Program-made: the position numbers and the translations under genes
Notes under the pieces: model-generated
What the model saw: the letters and a program-made list of their open reading frames with translations, nothing else
Database searches by the model: none
Told to the model about the DNA's origin: nothing
Source: Limnephilus marmoratus
Lineage: Eukaryota > Arthropoda > Insecta > Trichoptera > Limnephilidae
Length of the DNA: 64,000 bases
Reading direction: 5' to 3'
Assembly: GCA_917880885.1 (NCBI GenBank)
Contig: OU862910.1
Span: 13,652,710-13,716,709 of the forward strand
Shown here: positions 1 through 10,567 of the stretch, one piece after another
How positions within the stretch are numbered: the first letter of the stretch is position 1
Layout of the letters: the number at the start of each line of letters is the position of its first letter

Positions 1-19
1 AATTATAAAATGCTCTTCC

Positions 20-330
20 CTTTCAGTCTTTCAGTGTAAATTTTTAGCATCTTTGGAGTTCCTCAAGGATCGGTATTGGGTTAAATTTTATTTGCAATTT
101 AGGGTACATAAATAAATTGCAGATAATAATAATAGAACATTGCAGAATCCCGATTTTTGCAGATAATACTTGACGGTGTACTTCAAGTGATGACCAAAGA
201 GATGCAATAAATTAAATATAGTTGTACTGCAGAAAATGATGTTAACGCTGAACGTGAAAAAAAAATCGTTTTTATTTATTAAGTTGCTGAAGTAGATAGG
301 GGTATACGTTTCAACAGTGTTATTTATCAG
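20..330 (+). pseudogene. Degraded LINE reverse transcriptase fragment
   Basis: Reading the plus strand from about position 55 gives GVPQGSVLG, the motif B of non-LTR reverse transcriptases, followed after an in-frame stop by ILFAI. About 100 bases on, in another frame, FADNT stands where the catalytic FADDT/YADDT box should be. The order and spacing fit an RT palm domain, but a frameshift, stops and the change of the second catalytic Asp to Asn make it non-functional. The 5' part would lie left of the window. No tail was recognised, so the right edge is approximate. Confidence 0.55.
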
Positions 331-414
331 TTCTACTATACTTATTTTGCTATGGGGGATACAATATTTTCCTTCAGTGTGAACCATCTTTATGCAGCTC
401 ATGTTCATTCTATA

Positions 415-836
415 TTTTTTTTTTTTTTTTTTTACATTGAATACCGCACAAGAATCTCAACTGCTCCCGTCTGGAGCCAGTGAGACTATGGCATCCCCAA
501 TTGGGGTATGTTGTGAGGCTGAAGGTAGTGGGGAGGGGAAGGAGGTGGGGAAGAGGAAGGTTGGGAAGTACCTGGCTATTCAGATCTGGTCACTAAACAC
601 GGCTAAAGCCATTTTCAAGCAACGTTTCAATTCTGAATGGTGGTCTTACACCAGGGCGATACTAATAGTATCTTCCACTCTGGAACATGCCGCAAATATA
701 CTATATATTATTTTAAATGAATTAATTGTGAAATAACACAAATTAATCAAATAAAATTTATTTGCGCATGCCGGGTTCGAACCCGCGACCTCCGGAATGT
801 GAGTCAAGAGTCTTAGCCACTGGACTACGGAGGTCG
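415..836 (-). mobile_element. SINE A copy 1 (tRNA-derived, full length)
   Basis: The minus strand starts with a tRNA-like head near 836. It has a pol III A box (TAGTCCAGTGG) and B box (GGGTTCGAACCC), then a body of about 330 bp containing the palindrome CCCCAATTGGGG, and ends in a poly(A) that appears as poly-T at 415-433. It would be transcribed by RNA polymerase III and moved by a LINE in trans. It is almost identical to the copy at 58586-59006. The open frames inside it are not genes. No clean target-site duplication was found. Confidence 0.9.
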
Positions 837-965
837 TCATTATGCTAAGTCATGGAATAAGTGATATAAAGTTAACCTTCGTCATACAATGGATCATGGT
901 ATGAAATTTAAATAAACCATGCTTCGAGTATCTACGAGTAATTATAGCATAATATTTAATTAGAT

Positions 966-1185
966 CGACACGGGAGGCCCTGAGGAAAGCAATTTTCATC
1001 TTGGCCTATGTCATATTTGGGGGTGCTCTACGGAGGGTCTGTTTTATGGAAAGGAGGGAGAGGAAGTTCTGGGAAGGAAAAGGGTAAAAGCGGTGGGGCG
1101 AAATCTGAGGGTCAATGTGTCCAGGAGTGACGAACGTATGAATCCACCCGTGCCGCTGCAGTACAAGGCGATGGCGGTAGTTCGT
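966..1185 (-). mobile_element. SINE B copy 1 (tail plus partial body)
   Basis: On the minus strand this matches the 3' two-thirds of SINE B. It has the body segment with GTGTCCAGGAGTGACG-type sequence (about 1117) and the 3' tail around 966-1055, where the conserved GGCCCTGAGG arm is still readable. The 5' head is missing; similarity stops near 1185 and a different, unrecognised sequence follows to the hAT MITE at 1424. Confidence 0.7.
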
Positions 1186-1423
1186 AAAGACCTCGATCGG
1201 TTAGCTGCATTAGAAAAAGACCAGGTGACAGATGACATCTTAAAACATGACCAAGAGAAAGACGTGGACGATTTAGACTGATTGCGGAGAAGAAGATTGG
1301 AACAAGATCGGAAGACCTGAAAACAGGAGAAAAGTGGCGATGGGCCGGAAATGACAGAGAAAATTTGCGTAGAACATCAATTCCCACTTTATGTATGCAG
1401 CATTCTGATATTAAAATATGTAT

Positions 1424-2189
1424 GTAAATATAAGTGTCCCACCGAAACAGGATTTTCTACCGAAACCGAATTTTCGGTATCTGTCTCAGTTTCGGTCGAA
1501 ACCGAACCTTTTTTAGACGTGTTAAAAATCTATTGTTTACTGATATTTGACTTATTTGTTACACTTATACGGACAGTTGACACGTGTTAAATGAAATAAA
1601 AAACAATAATTATTGTAGTATGTGAAAAAAATATTACTGCTATAAAACAAATTAAAATTATAAAAATTAACAAAACATGTTAACCACTTCTTGAAACAAA
1701 AATTTGTCAATAATCAACACTACATTTTAAACGAGGGACCTCATTAATTGAGTAATTTAATTTAAATTGCGTTTACAATCACAATATTCTTATTACACGT
1801 GTTCAATGAAATAAAAATAAAACAATAATTGAAGTATGAGAAAAAAAATTATTGTTTTTTTTTGACATCACTGCTATAAAGCAAACAAAAATGTTAACTA
1901 CTTCTTGGAACCAAAATTTTTCAATAATCAACATTTATGTTATAAAGGAAGGACCTTATTAATTGAGTTTTACGCTGATGATGGCGGGTGACACACGAGC
2001 CACGAACTCATCCGAAGTCAGCCGAACGACGCGCGATAATTCATAAAGTTTCGGTGCGGCCGAAGGTTCGGCAGGAAGGTTCGGCAGATTTTCTGACGAA
2101 ATCGAAACTGTTGCCGAAACTAGATTTTTTTGCCGAAACTTGCAGAAACCGAAACCGAAACCGAACCTCGGTCGGTCACTAGTAAATAT
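1424..2189. mobile_element. hAT-type MITE with 8-bp TSD (copy 1)
   Basis: The 750-bp element (1432-2181) is flanked on both sides by the exact 8-bp duplication GTAAATAT (1424-1431 and 2182-2189). Its ends form a 14-bp imperfect inverted repeat, AAGTGTCCCACCGA against TAGTGACCGACCGA, and TAGTG fits the short terminal consensus of hAT elements. Both subterminal regions carry many CCGAAA/TTTCGG units, as expected for transposase-binding sites. There is no transposase frame, so movement would need one supplied in trans. It is structurally parallel to 24299-25050. Confidence 0.85.
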
Positions 2190-2706
2190 TACTAAATTTG
2201 CAAGATATATAAGTACAGCTGCAAAAGTAAACAATCACTCCAGTTTTTTTGACATATTCATGACTTGGGCTCTATTCAGGACTATAATCTCCTAAAATAA
2301 TTTAAAGCAGCCATCTTAGCAGTTGTTTCAATTAAATGGGTTCATTGCTGTTCTGCTTTCTCTATGGTTCTTTGCTGGGTTCAAGCGAGGATTCTACTGA
2401 GTAAAATATCACTCTGGACTCCGCCCTAATAGAGAACGATCATTCACTGTCTGTACCTCACCCCATTCCTCCCACCCACCACCAACTCGCACTTCCCTAT
2501 CTTAGGGGATAATTAATTGTATTATTATTAAAGTTAGGCAGAACACTTGATAAATTAGAACCAAAAATAGTTTTCATATTTACTGTAGATGCGAGCAAGA
2601 ATTTTGTTATCATGGTTTGTTTCAAAAAGAAATTATTGTCGTCAGTGGAGAAAAGTCGGGTTAAAAATGCGCTCAATTATTGTCATGGAAATATATGGCA
2701 TACGTA
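2190..2706. other. Unassigned AT-rich stretch
   Basis: No coding frame, terminal repeat or family match was recognised in this stretch between the hAT MITE and the next SINE B fragment. Confidence 0.5.
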
Positions 2707-2707
2707 C

Positions 2708-2845
2708 ATTTTTTTTACATTGGCCTTCATGCAAGAGGCTCTGAGGAATATAATTCCCCTCAGGGTCTATGTCGTGTTTGTGGATGCTTAGTAGAGGGTC
2801 CATTTAGAAAAGGGAGGAGTGAAAATTCTGGGTAGTAAAATGGTA
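2708..2845 (-). mobile_element. SINE B copy 2 (3' tail fragment)
   Basis: The poly-T at 2710-2717 is followed by the SINE B / LINE 3' tail read on the minus strand, including the hairpin arms GAGGCTCTGAGGAA and CCCCTCAGGGTC. About 60 bp of body follow, then similarity is lost near 2845. It is a 5'-truncated insertion. Confidence 0.65.
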
Positions 2846-2906
2846 TGAGGGATGTGCAATGTCTTAATAAAACTCCCCGAGAGTGGATCCAGCAAACAAA
2901 TAAAAC

Positions 2907-3083
2907 TTTTTTTTTTTTTTCAACTTTGTGAGTAAAATCTCAAATTACAATATTTAATTAAATGAAGACAATATTAGCGGAACTCAATCGAAAATCTGGA
3001 GACAGAAAAATCAGAAAAAGATATTAGCTCCACTGAGACTCGAACCCAGGATCCTTTGCTTACTTGGCAAGTGCTAGACCAAA
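2907..3083 (-). mobile_element. SINE C copy 1 (tRNA-derived, head truncated)
   Basis: On the minus strand the B box GGGTTCGAGTCTC and the following body (TATCTTTTTCTGATTTTTCT and on) match the copy at 3307-3460 closely. The A-box half of the tRNA-like head is lost at the right end, where an A-rich run starts. A poly-T at 2907-2920 is the 3' tail. With the plus-strand copy it forms an inverted repeat with arms of about 150 bp. Confidence 0.75.
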
Positions 3084-3306
3084 AAAAAAATATTCATCCT
3101 AGATTTGCAGAAAAGTCAATAGATGTCGCGTATTAAAAATAAAATTGATACATTTTTTTTATCCAGACACTATCTACATGGCATTTAGTTCGAGTTGAAT
3201 ATTGCAATCATGTATAAAGATAGCAGCCAATAATATGTGCGTTAAGAAATGAAGGTAGTTCTTAGTCGAATTATTAGTATAGTTAAAAGTGATCGAATTT
3301 GATATG

Positions 3307-3460
3307 TTTCCGTAGCTCAGTTGGTAGAGCACTTGCCATGTAAGCAAAGGGTCCTGGGTTCGAGTCTCAGTGGAGCCAATATCTTTTTCTGATTTTTCTG
3401 TCTACAGATTTTCGATTGAGTTTCGCTAATATTGTCCGCATTTAATTAAATAAAACATTC
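3307..3460 (+). mobile_element. SINE C copy 2 (tRNA-derived head intact)
   Basis: The head reads like a tRNA: D-arm GCTCAGTTGGTAGAGC, A box TAGCTCAGTTGG, and T-arm with B box GGGTTCGAGTCTC. The acceptor stem pairs badly (about two clear mismatches plus wobbles) and the anticodon loop lacks U33, so I do not call a functional tRNA. The 3' part is the unrelated body shared with copy 1, which marks it as a SINE. Confidence 0.75.
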
Positions 3461-3624
3461 CCTCCGAACAGTTATTCAAATATTGGGGCCAAATTGAAAT
3501 CAATATTTTCTACTTGTCATGTAAATTAAATAATAACCATGAAAACAGCCGCCATCTTTGTATAACCGCTTGGACAGAATGTTCAATATGCATTTGGATC
3601 GGTATGCCAAGTCCTTCTCTTGGG

Positions 3625-3875
3625 CATTCTGCTACCGGGGATGGGTAGGAATCAGAGAGTCAATGTTTCCAGGAGTAACGGACGTATGAATCCAATCCTC
3701 CCTCTGCAGTGCAAGGCGATATTTCGTGAGAGTCCTACTGGAGAGATCAAACATCAAAGGTCTCCCTCAACCAGCCTCTTCCGATTCGGCCTGACATACA
3801 GTTAGTAAGCAGACGCATCCACCGCCAAGACCCGGAAAATCTCACTCTATGATACCGGCACCCCTGTATACAGTA
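3625..3875 (-). mobile_element. SINE B copy 3 (body and head, no tail)
   Basis: The minus strand matches the central and 5' parts of SINE B: the GTTTCCAGGAGTAACGGACG region near 3666, the CCTCCCTCAACCAGCCTCTT region near 3770, and the head up to GGCACCCCTGTATAC near 3870. The hairpin tail that other copies carry is missing on the left. Confidence 0.7.
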
Positions 3876-4408
3876 CATTTTAGGATCATTGCCTTCGTGT
3901 TAGGGTATTGGCAATTGGAAGTCCACCTTGCCAATTTGATTCATCTTCTGGTACAAAATAAGTGTTTTAGTTGTTTCACTCGTGAGATTGCGACACTAAA
4001 TTTAATACGAGAGAAGTAGTTTTTGGCACATTGAAAGGCTTTTGACTTATTTGATTGACAAGTATGTTTATTTTTCCGCCTCTGATTTTTTTCACAAAAA
4101 TAATCTTTCGCAATGTACAACACACATTTTACAAGAAAAATGTCCAATTTAGGTGTATTGATTTAGTTAGTAAAATTAATGTTTTCTTAAAATATTTATT
4201 AATCGTTTTTCGTTGTTATTTTCAATAGAAATTTCATGGGATAGTAGTAAGGTACCACGTTTTAAATAGAAAAATAGAAAAATTGCATAGACCTAGACAA
4301 GATATTATGTCAATGGGTAGACTTCGCAATTATTCTGATTTTACAGCTCGTGCGCCTGAGCGGATAAACGCCCTGTGGTGAAATAAAAAGGTATTCTCAA
4401 ACGATGAT
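3876..4408. other. Unassigned stretch
   Basis: Nothing recognisable was found here. A 68-residue minus-strand frame (3941-4147) has no family resemblance that I can identify and is treated as chance. Confidence 0.5.
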
Positions 4409-4702
4409 CGGACAACTCAGAATCACGTAACTTCAACACGTCCTTTGAAAACTCATTAAAAGTGATCTTAAAATAGCCCATACATAACCTAACCTAACGT
4501 AACCCATTTAAATATTTTTCTTAAATATTTTTTTTTCAAAACTTTTAATGGCTTTTCAAAGAAGGTTGCATGATTCTGAATTTCGGCCAGCAAAAAATGG
4601 TTAAATGGGTTACGTTAGGTTAGACTATTTTTCAAAAAATAAATTTTCATAAGTTTTAATGACTTATCAAAGTGTTGAAATTGTATGATTCTGAGTTGAC
4701 AT
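4409..4702. mobile_element. Foldback MITE (copy 1)
   Basis: The left arm begins GGACAACTCAGAATC and the right arm, reversed, reads TGTCAACTCAGAATCATAC. Both then continue through TTCAACAC and a CATTAAAA segment, so the arms pair over much of the 290 bp. An inner pair, AACGTAACCCATTTAA at about 4495 and its complement at 4603, makes the element nearly palindromic. There is no coding capacity. A second member is at 47206-47396. The superfamily is not resolved because no clean TSD was seen. Confidence 0.65.
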
Positions 4703-4841
4703 GGAACCCTATCAAAAATGGCTTGCCATCTTAACAAGATTGACCGGACCCGGAACACACAAACGTAATACAGACAAACGTAATACAGAGTGTTCGAGTT
4801 GAAACAAATTATGCTAGGCTCAGTTCTCGTTATATGTATTA

Positions 4842-5376
4842 CTAGATGACCCGGCCACGCGTTGCTGTGGCTAACTAAACACAATGCCATCTACTGGATG
4901 GTTATCCAACCTCTATAACCACCGCCATATCTGAGTTTATCGCGAAGAGACAGACCGACAGACGCCGCGGAGGACATTAATTTATAATACGTAGAGATGG
5001 TGCGAAAGATTATAATAATGTGCATAAAATGCTTGAGGTAATTAACGTATTTAAGTTTTTGTAGATTTTTTGTAGATGTATAAAAGAGGAATATCCCGCC
5101 ATGTATTGTTTTGTTATATCTCAAAGGAATTAGGCAGTGTTTTCGATGAAAGCTCCCAGGCGGCTTAACTTTTTCCGACACTTCTAACAATTATCGTTAT
5201 GTTTCAACCAATTTAGACAAAACCTTGACAACTTATATATTTAAACCTTCCTCACAAATCACTCCATCTACTGGTGAAAACCGCATGAAAATCCGTTCTG
5301 TAGATTTTGAGTTTATCGCGAACAGACAGACAGATGACGCGGAGGACTTTAATTTATAATATGTAGTGTAGAGATT
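4842..5376 (+). repeat. Repeat Y: one short copy plus one 3' fragment
   Basis: The first copy begins ACTAGATGACCCGGCCACGC at about 4842 and ends near 5000 with TTTATAATACGTAGAGATGG. A second, 3' part (about 5190-5376) carries AAACCTTCCTCACAAATCAC, GGTGAAAACCGCATGAAAAT and ends TTTATAATATGTAG. The same blocks recur at 16610-16905 (plus) and 28560-29152 (minus). The type of this family is unresolved; a rolling-circle (Helitron/Helentron) derivative or a LINE 3' region are possibilities. Confidence 0.6.
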
Positions 5377-6264
5377 TAATATCGTTAGAGCGTAGGACAA
5401 ACATAAATACGACTTATAACGAATGGTGAAGATTTATTTGTTGGCATATTTATTATATAAACCTGCCTAATTTAAAGTTATTCCATACAAATTAGACTCC
5501 GGCTAAAACGTTTCTCGTAGCAATGAGTTAAGTGGGTGTCAGGATAACCAAATCTCGGAATACATCTTCATTTGAAATATATAAAAATAAACCACGCGAG
5601 TTACGGCTTAGGAGGCTTCCTTTTGTTCTGGGTCCTTATCAATGGCGCGTTTGCGTTTGGGAGGAACTTTTACTTAACTTTTATTTCTTATCAAGAAGGC
5701 TGGCACCCGCTAATGTTTCACCAGAAGAAGTGGGTAGGGGTGCCGCCATTCAAACAAGAAAAGCCGCACTTAACTTATCTCGTTTTTTTGTCTTCTTGAA
5801 CGAACAAATGTGTGTCAATCTAATCCTATCTCTTGGGAAATAGAATGTGACGTAGACATGTTTTTAAAATTTTGGAATTGTTCTTCATGTCGACTTTTTG
5901 ATGGACAGGCTTACTACCTACGCCTAGCTTATTAATTTATGTTTGACTGAGGTATTTTCACAAACTTTGAACACCGTTAAAATTTTTAAACCATATTGAT
6001 TTGAAAACAGCATAATCCGAAACGGTTCAGCTGGCAACAACGTCATTATGACAAAACGCCACTGACTTGTAAGACGGCTGTCACCGAGGTTGCCCGACGT
6101 GACGTCACCGCCGCCGAATCCATGAATAAACACGAACATGTCGTATTGGCTGTAAATCTAAAATTGCACATTTTAAAACGGTTATTCGTCTACATAAAAA
6201 TAAAATAATTTTTTTTTTCTTAATTTTTTCGGGAATAAATAAAAAATGGTATAAAATATATTGT
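5377..6264. other. Unassigned stretch with one unexplained frame
   Basis: Two overlapping plus-strand frames, 103 residues at 5532-5843 and 75 residues at 5572-5799, occupy 5.5-5.8 kb. Neither resembles a family I know, and neither has neighbours suggesting exons. The rest is AT-rich sequence with a T-run near 6210. Confidence 0.45.
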
Positions 6265-6718
6265 TATTATCTACTCGCGAGTTCCCGGCATGCGTTGCTA
6301 TGCCATTTAATACAGAAATTGTTTCTCCCTGCGTGTCCTTTCATTCCGTCCCATTCCCCTCCCTCTCCCGCGTCCCCTTCCCCTCCGCCCAATCTGCCCA
6401 ATCCGCATTCCCAATCCGCCTTCTCCGCTTTCCCTCTCTCCACTCCCCCTCCCGCTTTCCCCGTCCCGCGAACCCCCTCCCGAGTTCCCCTCTCCCATCC
6501 CACATTCCATTCAGTTTTCAAACAGCTCGCGTGCCACCTATTGCAATTTTTTTTGACAAATTTCATAATGCCAGAGCTCACCAGTATATACAGAAACCAT
6601 CACGGACATGCACACATCAAATCCCCAAAGTTTCATCGCAATCGGATGAATGGTTTAGCAACGCATGGATATCTCATTACTCGTATAAGCATATTTTGAT
6701 TTTTACATATGAATATAG
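6265..6718 (+). repeat. Interspersed repeat Z with polypyrimidine core
   Basis: The block begins CGCGAGTTCCCGGCATGCGT and ends with AAAGTTTCATCGCAATCGG and AGCAACGCATGG, a layout similar in style to repeat Y (GC-rich start, conserved 3' block). Between about 6330 and 6515 the plus strand is almost all C and T, with short CCCTCC / CCCAATC-like units. The open frames here come from this biased tract and are not genes. Confidence 0.5.
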
Positions 6719-6722
6719 ATAA

Positions 6723-6834
6723 TACAGGATGTATCAGCACCAACCCAAAGAAATTGAACATATTGCATTTGGAGTTAAAAACCCAGATGCTTATTAGATT
6801 ATGCTATCTGATGATACTCCTTTTACACCCTGTA
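6723..6834. mobile_element. Short Tc1/mariner-like MITE
   Basis: The left end TACAGGATGTA and the right end TACACCCTGTA are inverted copies with one mismatch, and TA dinucleotides flank both ends. The element is about 112 bp with no coding frame. The pattern fits a miniature element of the TA-inserting superfamily. Confidence 0.5.
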
Positions 6835-7007
6835 TATAATGTTTCTAATACAGGTATTCCTAGTCTAAGAAGCAGTTCTGATTTTAACCATAATTTGGTA
6901 ATGTGTATCGAAGTCCAACCAGCAGTCACGTAAACAAATAACGATACTACTATTCACAGAAGCTAAATTGGTTCAATTAAATATTGCTCGTGTAAATTAT
7001 ATCGCCT

Positions 7008-7175
7008 TTGGATTGGTTGTTTCATAGAATTTGAACCATTCATCAAATTTCAAAGTTAAAATTCAAGTTCTCTTGCAAGTTATTTTTTTTTATTTCATCT
7101 TGTGCCAGTGGTTTTACTGCTCTTGTATAGTAACATAACTAGAAAAAGACTTTCAAAGAACTTGAATGTTAACTT
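7008..7175. mobile_element. Foldback MITE, interrupted by a LINE
   Basis: The left arm (TTTCATAGAATTTGAACC... AAAGTTAAAATTCAAGTTCT) is mirrored on the right by AGAACTTGAATGTTAACTTTG ending at 7175, where the LINE poly-T begins. The outer part of the right arm is missing there. A short match to the expected end (TTAAACAACC near 8245) lies just beyond the LINE, which suggests the LINE inserted into the right arm. A related, uninterrupted element is at 11660-11835. Confidence 0.45.
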
Positions 7176-8195
7176 TGATTTTTTTTTTTTTATTAGAAAG
7201 AAAAAGTTATACAATATTACAGGAAATCAAATAAAATAAAATATTACAGAAAAAAGAAAAGTCCCAATAAACTACTATTAAGTAGTTTGTCAATGGGTGC
7301 TTTTACTTTGAAGTTTTTAAAAAAATAAAACTTATTATGCAGTTAGACATTTTTTTTGTGTTACTACAAAAAGTGTTAATACAAACTATTTCTTTCGGCG
7401 AGCCAATTTTTCAATATAATATTTGTTTTTACATTATTTGTACATTTTTTAATTTCAGCAGGTAACATATTTAAGCAAGTAGGTATCATGTAGTCCAGCG
7501 TTCGTTGTCCTTCATTTAACGTAAATCGAGTATTGTAAGTGTGGTCCAGTCTATTTATGTAAATAGGGCTATTCATATGCTGAAAAATAATTTTATGCCA
7601 CAGAATTGCTCTTACTGAGAGAATTTTAAGATTCTGGTAAAAGTACGGAACATTGTGCCTTTGTTCGTATAAACTTTTATGGGCTAATAATTTAACTAAT
7701 GAATTTTGAACTGATTGAACATGATTTACATTTGTCTTGCAGGAAAGTCCCCATGCTGTAATTCCGTACCTTATAATAGACTTAGCTAATGATAAATAAA
7801 TTATTCGAAGTGTGCATATTGGAACATAGAATTTAAGTTTATATAATCTACTAACAATAGATCTCAGACGTTCACAGACATTATTTATTTGTAAATCCCA
7901 TTTGAAAAAGCAGTCAATAATTACACCTAAATAAACATATTCTTTAACCACTTCAATATTTTCACATGTACACAATACAGGGATACCAACATGTAAACAA
8001 TCTAAACCGTGTGTTTTTATTTCTGGTGTAATAATATTTGCCTTGGCATTGGGTGATCTAATGTGTATCAATTTGGTTTTTTTTGCATTTATGATTAAAC
8101 CAAAGTCATGAGACCATTTCAAAAGCTCAATGTAATCATTTTGTAAGAGTTCAATACATAATTTTAAATCACTGCGAGAAATCACTAGTGCAGTA
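7176..8195 (-). pseudogene. 5'-truncated LINE, RT C-terminal half
   Basis: The minus-strand frame 7376-8185 (269 residues) is the C-terminal part of a non-LTR reverse transcriptase: residues 27-31 read GLIIN, YVYLGVIID near residue 85, then a long basic C-terminal region with the typical LYLSLAKS...YGITAWG segment. Translation can be extended upstream to DTALVIS, the last residues of a YADDTALVIS catalytic box, so truncation fell inside motif C. A 3' UTR and T-run (7178-7191) mark the end. It is of the same general type as 49353-50796 and 32566-33660. It cannot retrotranspose. Confidence 0.8.
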
Positions 8196-8449
8196 TCATA
8201 TTATTATTAGTTATTTTCATTCCGTTAAACAACCTATGCATGTTATCACTTAAAATATTTGTTCCTTAAATTGAACTGAAGGGAGCAATAAAATTCGCTA
8301 GGGGAAAATACCTTTTGAGTGAACACTAATCTTCTTAAATTTGCCAAAAAACTTTAATAAATACTAACGAACGTGTGATATTATATAATATCACAATTCC
8401 TTCACATTATCACATTGGCAATATTATGGGCTTCCTTAATTTTAAGCAT

Positions 8450-8890
8450 TTTTTTTTCTTCTTCTTTGTGTGCCGTATCAGGTCCCCCCGACGTTGGTGA
8501 TCACTCTTGAAAATGTCTCTCTGTCTTGCGCTGTCCGGAATAGCTCCTCCACACTGCTAATGCCGGCCCAATCTCGTATATTTCGCAGCCACGACATTTG
8601 TCTCCTACCAGGCCCTCGGCGACCCTCTATCTTGCCTTTCAATATTAAATGGAGCAAGTGATGCTTCTCCCCTCGAAGTATATGACCCAGATATGAAATT
8701 TTCCTGATTTTTATTAGTGTAAGCAGTTCTCTATCTGCTCTAGCCCGCCTGAGAATTTCTGTGTTGGTAATCATGTCGGTCCATAGGACCTTGAGCATTC
8801 TCCGGTGAAGCCAAATTTCAAAAGCCTCTAACCTGTTCATGGTATTTACTTTCAAGGTCCATTTTTTTTCAAATCTAGTATATCTTTGTA
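8450..8890 (-). pseudogene. RTE-like LINE, C-terminal fragment
   Basis: A 143-residue minus-strand frame (8478-8909) has the signature C-terminus of RTE-like LINE polymerases in insects: RRMLKVLWTD, then KIRKISYLGHILRG, GKIEGRRGPGRR, SWLRNIRDWAG and ELFRTAQDRE. The frame ends at VGGT and the 3' end is a CTT-repeat (AAG on the minus strand) at about 8459-8467. Everything upstream (endonuclease, RT palm) is missing. The first 20 or so residues of the frame may lie outside the element. Confidence 0.75.
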
Positions 8891-10556
8891 AATCTTCATA
8901 ACGTAACAAAATATTTAATCTTGTTTTTTAAATATTGTTTTTTAAAAATCATTGAACTTAAACGTTTAGTTAACACAGCTTGTGGATATGATTTGAGATT
9001 TTTACGGCCCAAAAGTACCGTCGTGATTTCTTTCTGGGTTATTTTACAGTGTTGCACTTCTTTTTCTTTAGTCAATGTCTCGAACAGCATTACACTGGCA
9101 TAATAGTACGCAACACGGCATAATAATCCAAAACTAAATCACTCAATGAATTATTTTAAAACGTTTCAGCGCCATACGAGTTCTTTAGAAAATCAAAAAA
9201 CTGTAATTACCAAAATCTGTAAGACCTAATTCATAAAATAATGATTCATTAATATCAATCGTTTTCTTTAGGCTTGTCCAATGTCCATATCTATTGTTTA
9301 ACATAGACACGCAAAATCATATATTACTCATAGCGAAAAGTATCTGCTGGTGACGAGGTGATAGTGCTGTCCAATAGAAATGTAAAAATTCAAATTGAGT
9401 AAAAAAGGCACTCAGGTTTTCAAATAACAAACCATGCCAATTGTTGAAATGGAAATAGAAAAATCCTTCGAAAAAATTGTAAATTTGCAGCCCTGAAAGT
9501 CGGGCAGAGCAGAACAAAGAAAAATAGAAAGAGAAGTAGAGGTTAAGGAAGGTAAAAACCCTGAGGAAGAAGAAAGAATAATCACCGACTTATCGAATGT
9601 CTGACACTGTGGTGTTACCGAGATAAGGTGTCTATCGCCCCGGGACTTTTAGAACGACCTTCGCCGTACTGCCTGCAAGTTATTTTCTGTTTATTATTGG
9701 ATTTCAAAATAAGTTTCACTCTCTAGAATGAACTTCAATTTACTTGATTATTTAGCTCACTGTTTAAAAAAGCAATTTGCTTAAAAGATAATTACTACTA
9801 TTGCCCTCCATTGGTTCGGAGCTTGATTGAACCCTGCAGTCATTTCTGTTACATACTTGCTATATGAAAACGTAGTTTTCATTTAGACGGTAAAGAGTAT
9901 TATTACGAGCTCGATTGTAAACACACTGTTATTTCGTTTTTGTTGTGTCATTAGTTTATCAAGTCCGTTCTTCTTTCTAATTCAAGAATTCGGGAACGGG
10001 CAATTCAAAAAACAAGCAATTCCTTCAGAACCTAGGAATTGGGACCTAGCTAAGCTAAAAATAAAAAAAATGCAAGTCTGTTTTAAATACATATCCAAAT
10101 ACTAATTAACCGGAGTGATTTTTCTGCAAAGTGATCTGAAATCTCAACATTCACAAATAATACGAGTACATTATGATTAATTTTCCTTGTGTAATTTGTG
10201 AAATATAATACATATTTTAAATAATATTGTAAATGGTTTGCTCTAAGACTAATTTTAATAAATTTAACACGAGATTATTATGAACATTGTTGCATTAATT
10301 GAAAAAACTGTTGAACGTTGTAACAACAATGGCAAAGCATTGACAAAATGAGGCAAAATTCAAAGAGGTTGATTTTTTGACATGAACACTTATAATGGAC
10401 TATGCTCCTATCAGTGACATGCGGATATTTTTGTTCAATTCGAACTTTTACCGAAAAAAAGCTCTTGCTTTGAATATTTACCCCCGAACATATTAGATTT
10501 TGTTTTTAAAATTCTACCTGGAAATAAGTTTGGAATATAATTTGATATACGATATG
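8891..10556. other. Unassigned stretch of 1.7 kb
   Basis: No terminal repeat, tail or domain was recognised. Small frames at 8896-9090 and 9317-9517 have no identifiable relatives. The plus strand is rich in A and G around 9480-9580. Confidence 0.5.
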
Positions 10557-10567
10557 ATATAATATTC

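Noticed and set aside
392..736. A 114-residue frame also found almost unchanged at 58611-58910
   Set aside because: The conservation is that of SINE A itself at the DNA level. The minus-strand shadow frame is equally open, and the frame includes part of the poly(A) tail.
3307..3380. Candidate tRNA gene
   Set aside because: D and T arms look right, but the acceptor stem has mismatches, the anticodon loop lacks U33, and the sequence continues into a SINE body shared with 2907-3083.
4480..4625. TTAGG telomere-like repeats
   Set aside because: Only two or three units occur, inside a foldback MITE (also at 47206-47396), so they are part of the element and not a telomeric array.
5532..5843. Possible small protein-coding gene
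   Set aside because: Two overlapping frames compete, neither has recognisable domains, and there is no supporting context.
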